Positions 31,655 to 41,809 of a stretch of 64,000 nt of DNA are shown piece after piece. The notes below the pieces were generated by a model. The model ran no database searches, was not told the origin of the DNA, and saw only the letters and a list, made by a program, of their open reading frames with translations. This DNA is from Xiphydria camelus. Lineage: Eukaryota > Arthropoda > Insecta > Hymenoptera > Xiphydriidae. The first letter of the stretch is position 1; every line of letters starts with the position of its first letter. A program made the position numbers and the translations under genes. Location of the stretch: assembly GCA_963678675.1 (NCBI GenBank), contig OY783195.1:19858912-19922911 (forward strand). The letters run 5' to 3'.

Positions 31655-34444
31655 GAGGTAAGGCCACCATGGAACTTTTCAAAAATCGATTTTTTTTTTA
31701 TTAGCTTAAAACCTTCCTTAAACCCTCAAGAATAAGAAAAAAAAGGTTTCGTAGTCAAAAAAAATTTCGAATCGGTCGTTTACGTCAATTTACAGAGACG
31801 CCGCGCGGCGCATTAACACTTAGCGCCATAGCCAACTATACGGTTTCCACCGCGCTCGGGCGAGCCAAACTACATTGAATAGGGAGATCTCCCCGATTAG
31901 TGGGCTAACTGTTAATTAAATGCATGTTGAGACGTATTATCGGAGTTGAGGCTCGTGTCATTAGCAGTACTATTCGGCCATTTATTTTATGTAAAGTCAT
32001 TCTAGCTGTCAGACGGACGCCGCGTGCGTGATTTTGCTTCGTGTTTCATCAGTTTATCTTTTTACTACGAGTTACTGAAATTAGTGAATAGAATGTGTGA
32101 TAAATCGAAATATGGTGGCTATAAAGCTAAACGAGGTGGAAGAAGTTTGTTTAAAAAGCCGTCTATGTCACGAAAGCGACCTGCAAACCGTTATGAAGCG
32201 GAGGCACTCGATTCCTCCGAAAGCGTCGGCACGTCCGCTAGGAAATTGAAGCTAAGTGGCGATGCTCGTAATATCGAAGTTGATGCATCGTTCGGTTATC
32301 GTTTCATCAATTTTGTGGCTGTTTTTTCAACAATTTCGTCAGTAGTGAAGTGTAAAATATGCGACTCAGGCGTCACATTTACTGAAAGTAGTATACGCGG
32401 ACTTGGTTTTAAAATAGTTCTATCTTGTGAAAAGTGTGCGAAAACTGAAATTCCAAATTGTCCACTCATCAATAACAAAGCATATGACATCAATAGAAGA
32501 ATTATTATAGCCATGCGACTGCTTGGAGTAGGTTTACACGGAATGAAGAAGTTCTGTGCTTTTATGGAACTTCCTCGGCCAATATTTCACTCATTTTATG
32601 ATAAAGTAGTCAACATTATTTGTGATGCTACTGAACGCGTTTCCAAGGCTAGCATGGAAAATGCAGTAAAAATAGAAAAAGAAGAAAATGCAAGAAAAGG
32701 TTTACCAAATGAATTGATAGTATCAGGAGACGGTTCGTGGAGAAAGCGGGGATTTTCATCATTGTTCGGTTTGGTGTCTTTGATCGGATGGAATACTGGG
32801 AAAGTAATCGATATAATTATAAAATCCAGTTACTGCAAGGCGTGCGAATATTGGAGAAAAATAAGTGATACTGCAGAGTATGATGAGTGGCTTGAAATAC
32901 ATCAAAATGATTGTCAAATAAATCACACGGGGTCGGCTGGTAAAATGGAGGTAGATGCAGTTATCGAAATGTTTCAGCGCTCTGAAACTTTATATCAAGT
33001 AAAATACGGCAGTTACATTGGAGATGGCGATAGTAAAACCTTTACAGGTCTTTTGAAGTCTGAACCATATGAAAGCTTTGTTATACATAAAAAAGAATGC
33101 ATCGATCACGTGCAGAAAAGAATGGGCACTAGACTAAGAAATTTAAAAAAGAACGTACGCGGTCTCGGCGGAAAAGAAAAATTAACAAATAAACTTGTCG
33201 ACGAGCTCTCAATTTATTATGGTTTGGCTATTCGCAGAAATCACGACTCTGTGGAAAAAATGAGAAATGAAATTTGGGCGACGTTATATCACAAGCTGTC
33301 AACGAATGAAAATCCTCAACACAGCAAGTGTCCAGCTGGTGAAAATTCATGGTGTTCGTGGCAAAAGGCAAAAGCCACCAATACATCAATTAGTACTTTT
33401 TTACACAAGCCGGCTCTATCGAAAACAGTTTTCGACGCAATTAAACCAATCTACGAAGAGTTGAGCAGCGACGACCTTCTAAATCGATGCTTAGGTGGTT
33501 TTACGCAAAATAGCAATGAAAGTTTCAACGCAACGGTGTGGTCAATGTCCCCAAAATCTACGTCAAGCGGAAAAACCGTACTGGATATTGCTGGGAATCT
33601 TGCCGTGTGCACTTTCAACGATGGAATTTGTAGTATAATGCAAGTTATACGACAGTTGGACATGACAGTTGGAAGGAATTGCTACAATTTCTGCGTTGAG
33701 GCGGACGAACTCCGCGTCGATTTTTCGAACCGATCGCTGACTGAGGCTGCAAAAACAGCTCGAATTGCCGCAAAATCAGCCAGAAAAGAAGAAGAAGAAC
33801 TCAACATTAACATAGAAGGCCAACTATACGGTGCAGGCATCGCGGATTAAAGGTATACTATAATTTTCGACCGTAAAATGTTACTTAAAACTTTAAACGC
33901 GTTTTTCTCAGAACACGAAATTTCAAATCGGGCGAACCGATAGCGGCTACAAATCTTTATCGATTGCCTTGCAATTTTGAGGTATCTTTATACCTATATA
34001 ATCTAATAGACCACGTAGGGGTTTTTCGATAAGTTGTAAACTTTTTGTTTTATAAACGATTATGTATGAAATTCTTATGCGAAAACGTGAACTTTTCTTT
34101 TATATACTCACCATTTCTCGAAAAATCAATATTTTCAAAATCCCCTACGTGGTCTATTAGTTTATGATATATATTAAAGAAAAATCTTTGGATTTTTGTT
34201 CTAGGTTCACGCTTGTGGGTACAGCCGGTTCGCCCGTTTTGGACCTCCACAAAAAATTCATCGTAGAAACCGGACCCTGGAACGGCCATTTCTTAACCAA
34301 AAATTAAAAACAAAATATTTTTTAGTAGCTTTGAAGATACTTGATAAAGTACTTTATAAGAAAATTCTATAGCTTTTACACTACTCCTAACAAAAAATGC
34401 ACAAAATCGTCCTTCTTTCTTGACGCACATGGTGGCCTTACCCC
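31655..34444. mobile_element. Kolobok-superfamily DNA transposon, apparently complete
   Basis: TTAA flanks both ends (31651-31654, 34445-34448). Terminal inverted repeats are GAGGTAAGGCCACCATG on the left and the inverse of GGGGTAAGGCCACCATG on the right. It carries one transposase gene on the plus strand. TTAA target plus this transposase type is the Kolobok hallmark. It is inserted in the RNase H/C-terminal junction of the LINE, so it is younger than that LINE. Confidence 0.85.
32093..33850 (+). CDS. Kolobok-type DDE transposase, uninterrupted
   Basis: The open frame extends up to 32,024, but I prefer the ATG at 32,093, giving about 585 residues with a basic N-terminus (KRGGRSLFKKP). A CxxC..CxxC zinc-binding pair (CKICDSG...CEKC) precedes the catalytic core. 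The first acid is in VSGDGSWRKRGFSS, the second in IGDGDSKTF and the third in TQNSNESFNATVW. FCAFMELPRPIF and CPAGENSWCSWQ are further conserved blocks. It cuts and reinserts the element at TTAA in the nucleus. No stop or frameshift is seen and the TIRs are intact, so this copy could be active. An 'uncharacterised Mutator-like domain' label is an alternative database name for the same protein family. Confidence 0.85.
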   Translation: MCDKSKYGGYKAKRGGRSLFKKPSMSRKRPANRYEAEALDSSESVGTSARKLKLSGDARNIEVDASFGYRFINFVAVFSTISSVVKCKICDSGVTFTESSIRGLGFKIVLSCEKCAKTEIPNCPLINNKAYDINRRIIIAMRLLGVGLHGMKKFCAFMELPRPIFHSFYDKVVNIICDATERVSKASMENAVKIEKEENARKGLPNELIVSGDGSWRKRGFSSLFGLVSLIGWNTGKVIDIIIKSSYCKACEYWRKISDTAEYDEWLEIHQNDCQINHTGSAGKMEVDAVIEMFQRSETLYQVKYGSYIGDGDSKTFTGLLKSEPYESFVIHKKECIDHVQKRMGTRLRNLKKNVRGLGGKEKLTNKLVDELSIYYGLAIRRNHDSVEKMRNEIWATLYHKLSTNENPQHSKCPAGENSWCSWQKAKATNTSISTFLHKPALSKTVFDAIKPIYEELSSDDLLNRCLGGFTQNSNESFNATVWSMSPKSTSSGKTVLDIAGNLAVCTFNDGICSIMQVIRQLDMTVGRNCYNFCVEADELRVDFSNRSLTEAAKTARIAAKSARKEEEELNINIEGQLYGAGIAD

Positions 34445-37400
34445 TTAATCTCTAACCTGTGCCCATGGCAAAGGGGACTCCCACTGGCATGAGGTTCTCC
34501 TTTCTGATGCCCTCTTTCGCCAGTACGTCCGCTATCTCGTTACCATGGACTCCTGTGTGTCCGGGGACCCAAGCAAGAGTAATCTTGTTGGTTTTCCCTA
34601 GAATCTCTAGCACTTCCATAGTCGCCCACACAATCTGTGAATTTGTGCTTGTCCTGTGGAGTGCTTTTATAGCAGCTTGACTGTCAGACCAAATATAAAT
34701 ATACTTGTTCGCAGTGCGCTGCTCTACAAGTAGTTCCAGGCAGTGTTTTATTGCCAAGACTTCCGCCTGGAACACTGTGGCTTTGTCTCCCAGGGCGATA
34801 CTTACCCTGAGGTCTTCTTGAGGTCCAAAGACTCCCGCCCCAAAGCGACCCCCGTACCCCGACCCATCGGTGTACCAGTGCCTGACTGTGGGACCCGAGT
34901 CCTCTTACTAATTTCCCAGTGATTCCTCTCAGGTAGGTAGACCACAAAGGCCTTCCTGATCTGGTATTTCCTGGCTATCTTATCCTGTCTCAAGGACATA
35001 GATCCTTGATCAAGCACGCCTAGTCTGGTGTGTGCTGTCCTTGCCCTGGTCCACTCCCCAAGGCAGTTCATCCTGTATGCAGAGAGTTCCGCTCTTTCTC
35101 TTATCAAAAGGTCAAGAGGCAGCACATCAAGTGCCACCTCTAGGGCCTCAGTTGGTGTGGATCTCATCGCCCCTGTTGCAGCCCTCAGGAACACGTCCTG
35201 AAGGGCTTTCAACCGGTTTCTTGATTCGATCCTCCCTACTCTTGGCCACCAGATCACTGCTGCATACAGTAATCTTGGCAGTAACACCATTTTGTACAGC
35301 CACAGACAGACCCTGGGACTAAAGCCCCAGTTTCTGCCCATTGCTCTTCTGCATGCCCATAGCGAGGCATATACCTTCGCGATCTGGCATGTGATATGTT
35401 CTTTCCAATGCAACTTGGTGTCTAAGACGACACCCAAGTATTTTTGTGTTCTGACATACTCGATGTTTGTCCCCCTGAACCTTAATGGTTCCGGGTACTC
35501 CACCTTGTATTTTCTAGTGAATATCATGGCAGACACTTTCTCCGGGTTCACCGAGAGTGGTCTTTTTACACCATTCATCCACTGTTCGTACGGCACAGTT
35601 CATTCTGTCCCTTAGTACACTAAGGAAGTTGCCCCTGACCACAACCGCAGCATCATCTGCATAGCCATGGACCAGGAATCCTTCCCTCCTCAGTAGTTCT
35701 AAGAGTTCGTCCACTACGAGGCACCACAGTAGAGGTGATAAAACCCCTCCCTGCGGACATCCTCCCGATGGTCGCCCCCTTACCTCTATATCATCTTTCT
35801 TGGCGATCACCAATCTGTTCGCCAACATGCTCCGAGTCCAGTCTATTAGTGTTTCTGGTATCCCTCTACTAGACATGGCCTCGGTTATTACATTGTATCC
35901 GGTGCGATCAAACGCTCCTTCAATGTCTATGAAGAGTGCCATAGCATAGCCCCCTTCCTCTATCTGTCCCCCCACCCTTGCCACAAGGTGGTGTAGGGCA
36001 GTCTCTGTGGATCTGCCCTCCCTATAGGCATATTGTGCAGGGGATAGAGATCGTTCGGCTATGTATGAACTCTTAATGTGTCTATCCATAAGCCTTTCCA
36101 AGGTTTTCAATACAAAGGAAGTTAGGCTTATGGGTCTGAAGTCCCTTGGCTTAATATAGCCGCTTTTTCCGGGTTTGGGTATGAAGGCAATCCTTGCCTC
36201 TCCCCAGACCCTTGGAACTGTACCAAGAGCAATACTAGCTCTAAGCAGTTTAGTTAATAGTCCAATTATAACTTCTAGACCCCTTTGAAGCATTAGGGGG
36301 TAGATGCCATCTGGACCTGGTGACTTCAGTGGTTTGAATGTACTAACAGCCCATTCAACCGCCTGAGGGTATACAATTTTAGCAGCAAGAGCCCAGTTTG
36401 GTGCTTTTTGCCCATACCTGCTCTCTTGCCTCCATTCTCTCGTTCTTTCAAAGCCCGGAAAGTGCTCCTCAAGCAGGAGCTCCAGAGTTTCCTCCGTGCT
36501 CCAAGTATATTGTCCGTCTGGTTTAATTAAACAGCCCACATTTGCGTTGTTTTTTCCCCCAGTACTTTAACTAGTCTGGAGGCCTCAGCATACTCCTCAA
36601 TGCTGCTGCTGAATTTCCTCCAGCCTGTTTTCCTAGCATGTGCTAGTTCTTTATTATATTTTCTCTGAAGGGATCTTCTCTCCTCCAGTGCTTTTTCTTT
36701 CTTGGTTAGGTCTTTAGCGTTCTTGACCTTATTCCAAGCTTTCCTTAACAGGCCTCTAGTTGAGGCCAGCTTGTTATTCCACCAGTTGACCTTTTTGGTT
36801 CCCTTGGGGATATTTTCTACACTGCAAGCCTCGTATGACAGTCTCAGCGCCTCTGCGAAACATCCGGCCGTCACCTCGAGCTGATTCTTATTGCAGAACC
36901 GGGTAGGTACGTCCTGGATCCTCTGTTTTAGTTCCTTCACGTACCTATCCCAGTCTGTCTTTTTAGGGTTCCTTTTAGAGGCCCCCTCCCGATGCCCTTT
37001 TATCGTATGGAGTACCTGGCTGTGGTCTGATCCTGAAGGTTCTTTGGAAACCCTCCAGTCCCCCACCCAATCCAGTACTCCCGCAGAACATAGGGTAATA
37101 TCCAGCACTTCATGTCTCCTTCGGTCCATGAAGGTAGGTTCATTTCCCCTGTTCAGTATAGACAGATCTGATGCCAGGATGTATTCGTGAAGGGATTCTC
37201 CCCTAGCATTGGTGTTAGTGCTCCCCCATCCTACATGATGGGAGTTCGCGTCGCACCCCACCAGGAGTTCACCCTTCCTTTTCCTCACCTCTTTTACTAG
37301 GTTTTTGAGTTCCCTTGTAGGTGGAGGTTCTGCTGAGTCATAGGGCAAGTACGCTGACCCTATGATAAACTCTAGTTTGCTTCCACTCCTGTCTGCCAGG

Positions 37401-38180
37401 TTTACCCTAGCTACCGCCAGGTCTCCGCAGCTCAGTTGTGGAATGAAAACCGCCTGCACTCCCTTTACAAGAATGCACACAGGCTCTAATCTTATCCTCA
37501 GAGTTCGTGAAGAGTAAGCTCCCGCTTCCTCCAAGTCCTCTTACAGCACCATTTACCACCCACGGTTCTTGTATTAGTGCTATGCCTGTGTGCATCTTCG
37601 CTAGCTCCTTGACCAATATGGCCGAGGCGCTTTTGCTATGATGCAAGTTAATTTGTACAACATTGAGTGTCGAGTGAGCCATATCTGGGTTCACCCGTCT
37701 TTCTCAATTTTCTCGAGACCACGTTGAGGATGAGGTTTCCTATCTTGTTCTCTGGGAATAGGCTTTTCAGCCACATCCCAGTCTCTTCGTCGGTGCACCC
37801 TATTACGGCCGCACCGTCTCTTTCCCACATCCCCTCGAAGATGGGTATCTTTGTGCCGCCGGGTATTGACAGGATCTAGGCTTTAAGCAGCCTCTTGATC
37901 GCTGTCAGTTCGTCCGTCGTCAGTCATCTAGCAGGGTACCCTTCTGGTACAAGGGCCCACCTGAACATTCTTGTCGCCTTTTGTGCGTATGTCTCACAAG
38001 GGGACCCTTCGAAAGTCGGAGCACCGATTGTAATGAATTTTTTTTTTATAAATAAAGGGAAGTCCCCTGAGTAACGCTCATACTTTACTTTTGTCCAATG
38101 CGCCTTTGTTTATTTAAAAAAAAAGAAATTGTTTTGACGCGTAAAGTGTGTACTGTAATGTAATACTCGGTATCCAAGAT

Positions 38181-38252
38181 AACGGCGTGGCGCAGTCGGC
38201 TAAGGCATAGACTTACCACGCGGGCGTCCCGCGTTCGATTCCCGTGCATGCA
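38181..38252 (+). other. tRNA-like sequence in the left TIR
   Basis: A box TGGCGCAGTCGG (38,188) and B box GTTCGATTCCC (38,233) are present with normal spacing and orientation. D and T arms are recognisable but the acceptor stem does not pair and the T stem is imperfect. It resembles the head of a tRNA-derived SINE. It is a probable pol III promoter directed into the element. Confidence 0.7.
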
Positions 38253-38404
38253 CTATCTTTTTTTTTTTTGCCAATTTCGAACTTTTTCACTTTTTTTATT
38301 ATTCAAACTATTGCTACTAATCTTTAGAAGTAAACTAAATCTAGGTAACGTGAATAAAAAATTTTTTTGCATTTAAAACTATATTTTGAACGATTGTTAC
38401 TCAT

Positions 38405-39471
38405 CATTCGAAGGCAAATTAGTGAAGTTTTGGTGACAATTTCTATGCTTCACATTAAATGACGTCAATGCCGGGTAAGTGCAAATTACTCATTTTCCTA
38501 CGAAACATTCATTAAATTTGGTGGTAATTCACTCGTGACGTCAACACCAGGTAAGTGTCATTCGAAGGCAATTAGTGAAATTTTGGTAACAATTTCTATG
38601 CTTCACATTAAATGACGTCAATGCCGGGTAAGTGCAAATTACTCATTTTCCTACGAAACATTCATTAAATTTGGTGGTAATTCACTCGTGACGTCAACAC
38701 CAGGTAAGTGTCATTCGAAGGCAATTAGTGAAATTTTGGTAACAATTTCTATGTTTCACATTAAATGACGTCAATGCCGGGTAAGTGCAAATTACTCATT
38801 TTCCTACGAAACATTCATTAAATTTGGTGGTAATTCACTCGTGACGTCAACACCAGGTAAGTGTCATTCGAAGGCAATTAGTGAAATTTTGGTAACAATT
38901 TCTATGCTTCACATTAAATGACGTCAATGCCGGGTAAGTGCAAATTACTCATTTTCCTACGAAACATTCATTAAATTTGGTGGTAATTCACTCGTGACGT
39001 CAACACCAGGTAAGTGTCATTCGAAGGCAATTAGTGAAATTTTGGTAACAATTTCTATGTTTCACATTAAATGACGTCAATGCCGGGTAAGTGCAAATTA
39101 CTCATTTTCCTACGAAACATTCATTAAATTTGGTGGTAATTCACTGGTGACGTCAACACCAGGTAAGTGTCATTCGAAGGCAATTAGTGAAATTTTGGTG
39201 ACAATTTCTATGCTTCACATTAAATGACGTCAATGCCGGGTAAGTGCAAATTACTCATTTTCCTACGAAACATTCATTAAATTTGGTGGTAATTCACTCG
39301 TGACGTCAACACCAGGTAAGTGTCATTCGAAGGCAATTAGTGAAATTTTGGTAACAATTTCTATGCTTCACATTAAATGACGTCAATGCCGGGTAAGTGC
39401 AAATTACTCATTTTCCTACGAAACATTCATTAAATTTGGTGGTAATTCACTCGTGACGTCAACACCAGGGT
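38405..39471. repeat. Seven-copy 153-bp tandem array with CRE-type sites
   Basis: Units start at 38405, 38559, 38712, 38865, 39018, 39171 and 39324, with only a few substitutions between them. Each unit is two related halves (76 and 77 bp) that both contain TGACGTCAA followed by a CCrGGTAAGTG block. That gives 14 perfect TGACGTCA palindromes and 14 strong splice-donor-like GGTAAGTG motifs. The array ends 15 bp before the transposase ATG and may act as promoter/enhancer or as transposase-binding subterminal repeats. Confidence 0.9.
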
Positions 39472-39486
39472 CAATTACTCATTGCT

Positions 39487-41598
39487 ATGTTATACACTCT
39501 AACCCTTCTTATTGTCAGCGGGGTATTATGCTGTTCGTCTGGAAACCTAGAAAATGTCCTACAATTACCAGTTACTCATTATTCTACGAAGCTACTCCCA
39601 AATTTTCCCCCTTTGTTCGAAAATGCCTTAAAAGTCGACGTGATGGAGGTCTTATCATCAGTTTTCTTCCAACGTTCACCTAGTACACTTTGGAAGGTAT
39701 TTTGGAAAATGGAAAACGAGTCAGGAATACCTGAACGTCAAGAATCGCCCATAAGTAATGAGTGCTTGAAGTATGAGGAAGATATGAGAATAACTTTCTC
39801 GAAATCTTGGTTCCTTGTGTCAGAGATTCTGGAGGAGGATGGATTGAAAATTAAGGATGCCTCGGCTCCAAACAAATTCACAAGTCGAGAGATTGTTTTG
39901 GCAAAGGAATTGGCTCAAACAATAAAAGATATTATAACTACGGGCCATTTTATCGTTTTCGAGGACCTTATCACTTCGGAAGAACCAGATGAAGAGCAAC
40001 TATATGAAGAGGTATGTTTCTGTAATGTGTAATCTTGTATTTTTTGCTCTGGAAATGTTCTCATGACTTCATTGGATTTGTGTTTTTTTATTTTCTTCTT
40101 GCAGTGTCCAGATCCAGCGATGGATACAGATTACAGCCAGAATTACAGTCCTGATGACAACGAGGAACCATCTTCGAAAGATTACATCCCGTTGGAGTAC
40201 AAGGCCAAAGCTGTGGCCCTCGCCCAGGCTCGTCCCAAGTGGAGTTTGAAGACTCTGCACGCTCATGGTTGCACACGGCTGGAAAGGAAGGATTATCTAA
40301 TTCAATGGAAAAAGGATGTCCAGGAAAGTGGCACTAGGAATGACAAAATAGGGATGATTAACTCTGGAACATTCGAACGGTTTGAAGAAACGAGAAGCCG
40401 ATTGGAGCAAGTGACGACACGAGATCTACAACAGTGGGCTACATCCAGTTCTTTTCCGTACATTTCAGAGAAATTCACATTTCGAGCAAGCAGTTGCTGG
40501 GTCCAGAACTTCAAGAGAAAATACGGAATAAGACAACGAAAAGTCACGAAATTCGTCAGTAAGAATGACATGGCTACCTTGGAGGAAACTTTGGAAGCAG
40601 CGGAAAGATTCAGAGTGGCAACGAGGTTTCTGATGCCTAACTATCATCCCGACTTCATCATCAATAGTGAACAGACCGGATGTCAGTATGATACAGCATA
40701 TAATAGGAGTTTGGATTATAAAGGCGCGAAAACGGTTCTCGTTAAAAAACGAAACTTATCGAAGCTCACTCATTCGTATACAGCACAGTACAGCGTCACT
40801 GCATCTGGTAAATTGCTCCCCCACGTTTTTATCTGTCTGCAAGAACCTGCAAATAATTTTGGTCCTCAAGTTTCCAAAAAAGTTGAACAGCTTACTAAAG
40901 AATTAGGAAATGTTGTAATTACTTGCTCAAAATCAGGTAAGTTGACTACACATTTATACAGAAAATTTCTGGAGACAACGTTGAAGCCTTATGTTAAAGA
41001 AGATAAATTTGTTTTGCTCGTCGATTCGTGGAGTGGTCAAGCCGATAGTACTTTGTATGACGATGTGTTCACAAACAGTGATGGGGAAGTTACTTGCACA
41101 TTAAAAATTATTCCTCCTAAATGTACCCCTTTGTGTCAACCATGTGACGTATACTTTTATCGACAAGTGAAGAATTTTGTGAAGAGATTACAGAATGCGT
41201 CAGATTTATTAAAAGAACAACGAGAACTGTCATCTCGAGAAGACGCAATCAAGATCCACTCAATTATTCATCATCAGTTGAGTGCGCCCGCATTCACCGA
41301 GATGATTAAATATGCGTGGTTTGCGTCTAAATTGATAGAAGAAAGACCTTTTTTCAATAATATAAATGATGTCTGTTTCCCATTGAGCAATTTGAAACAA
41401 AAATATAACTGCGGTTTTGTAACGTTTATGAAATGTGCTTGGTGTAAAGAGATTTTGTGTTTTAAGTGTTTATATGATATTTATCATCCTAAAGAGTATG
41501 TAAGATGTCGGCCCCAGAGTCACCATCGGAATCGTCCGATGGAATTAGCGATAAGTATAACAATTAAATTTAAAATTTCACTTGTTACGAATAAATGA
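39487..41598 (+). CDS. pogo-like DDE transposase, two exons
   Basis: Exon 1 is 39487-40011 and exon 2 40105-41598. The 93-bp intron has GAG|GTATGT and TTCTTCTTGCAG|TGT, is in phase 0, and joins to about 672 residues with no stop. Exon 2 has a CENP-B/pogo-type helix-turn-helix region (WSLKTLHAHGC; FTFRASSCWVQNFKRKYGIR), then the DDE domain: FIINSEQTG, FVLLVDSWSGQAD and IPPKCTPLCQPCDVYFYRQV. The first position is E where pogo relatives have D. A cysteine-rich tail (CAWCKEILCFKCLYD) follows. The N-terminus is hydrophobic and may not be the true start. It probably mobilises this element and relatives. Confidence 0.75.
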
Positions 41599-41737
41599 AA
41601 ATGCTTTTTGTAATTGAACGTGTTTAAATTTTGTTTTTTCGCCTTACCTAGATTTATTTTACTTCTAAAGATTAGTAGCAATAGTTTGAATAATAAAAAA
41701 AGTGAGAAAGTTCGAAATTGGCAAAAAAAAAAGATAG

Positions 41738-41809
41738 TGCATGCACGGGAATCGACCGCGGGACGCCCGCGTGGTAAGTCTATGCCTTAGCCGACTGCGC
41801 CACGCCGTT
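41738..41809 (-). other. tRNA-like sequence in the right TIR
   Basis: Inverse copy of 38,181-38,252 with the A box unchanged and one base change in the B box (GGTCGATTCCC). Both copies therefore point into the element. Confidence 0.7.

Larger units (their letters stand above)
31261..37682 (-). pseudogene. LINE ORF2: endonuclease, reverse transcriptase, RNase H
   Basis: From ATG 37,682 (overlapping the ORF1 end by 35 bp), the APE-type endonuclease shows VVQINLHHSKSA, IALIQEPWV, VGCDANSHH and GSDHSQV. The RT follows with FRPISLTSF (about 36,150), a GGCPQGGVLSP block (about 35,760) and the catalytic GYADDAAVVV (about 35,660). RNase H starts at YTDGSGYG (about 34,870) with QAEVLAIKHC and WVPGHTGVHGNEIAD. 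After the Kolobok insertion the C-terminal CRYCKVEREDAQHLLLECP finger (about 31,430) follows. Frameshifts lie near 37,510, 36,540, 35,565, between 34,980 and 34,870, 34,460 and 31,355. It is inactive. Confidence 0.85.

Noticed and set aside
38181..38252. Functional tRNA gene
   Set aside because: Acceptor and anticodon stems do not pair properly despite good A and B boxes.
38405..39471. Regular repeats considered as a CRISPR array
   Set aside because: The 153-bp units are contiguous without variable spacers, inside a eukaryotic transposon.
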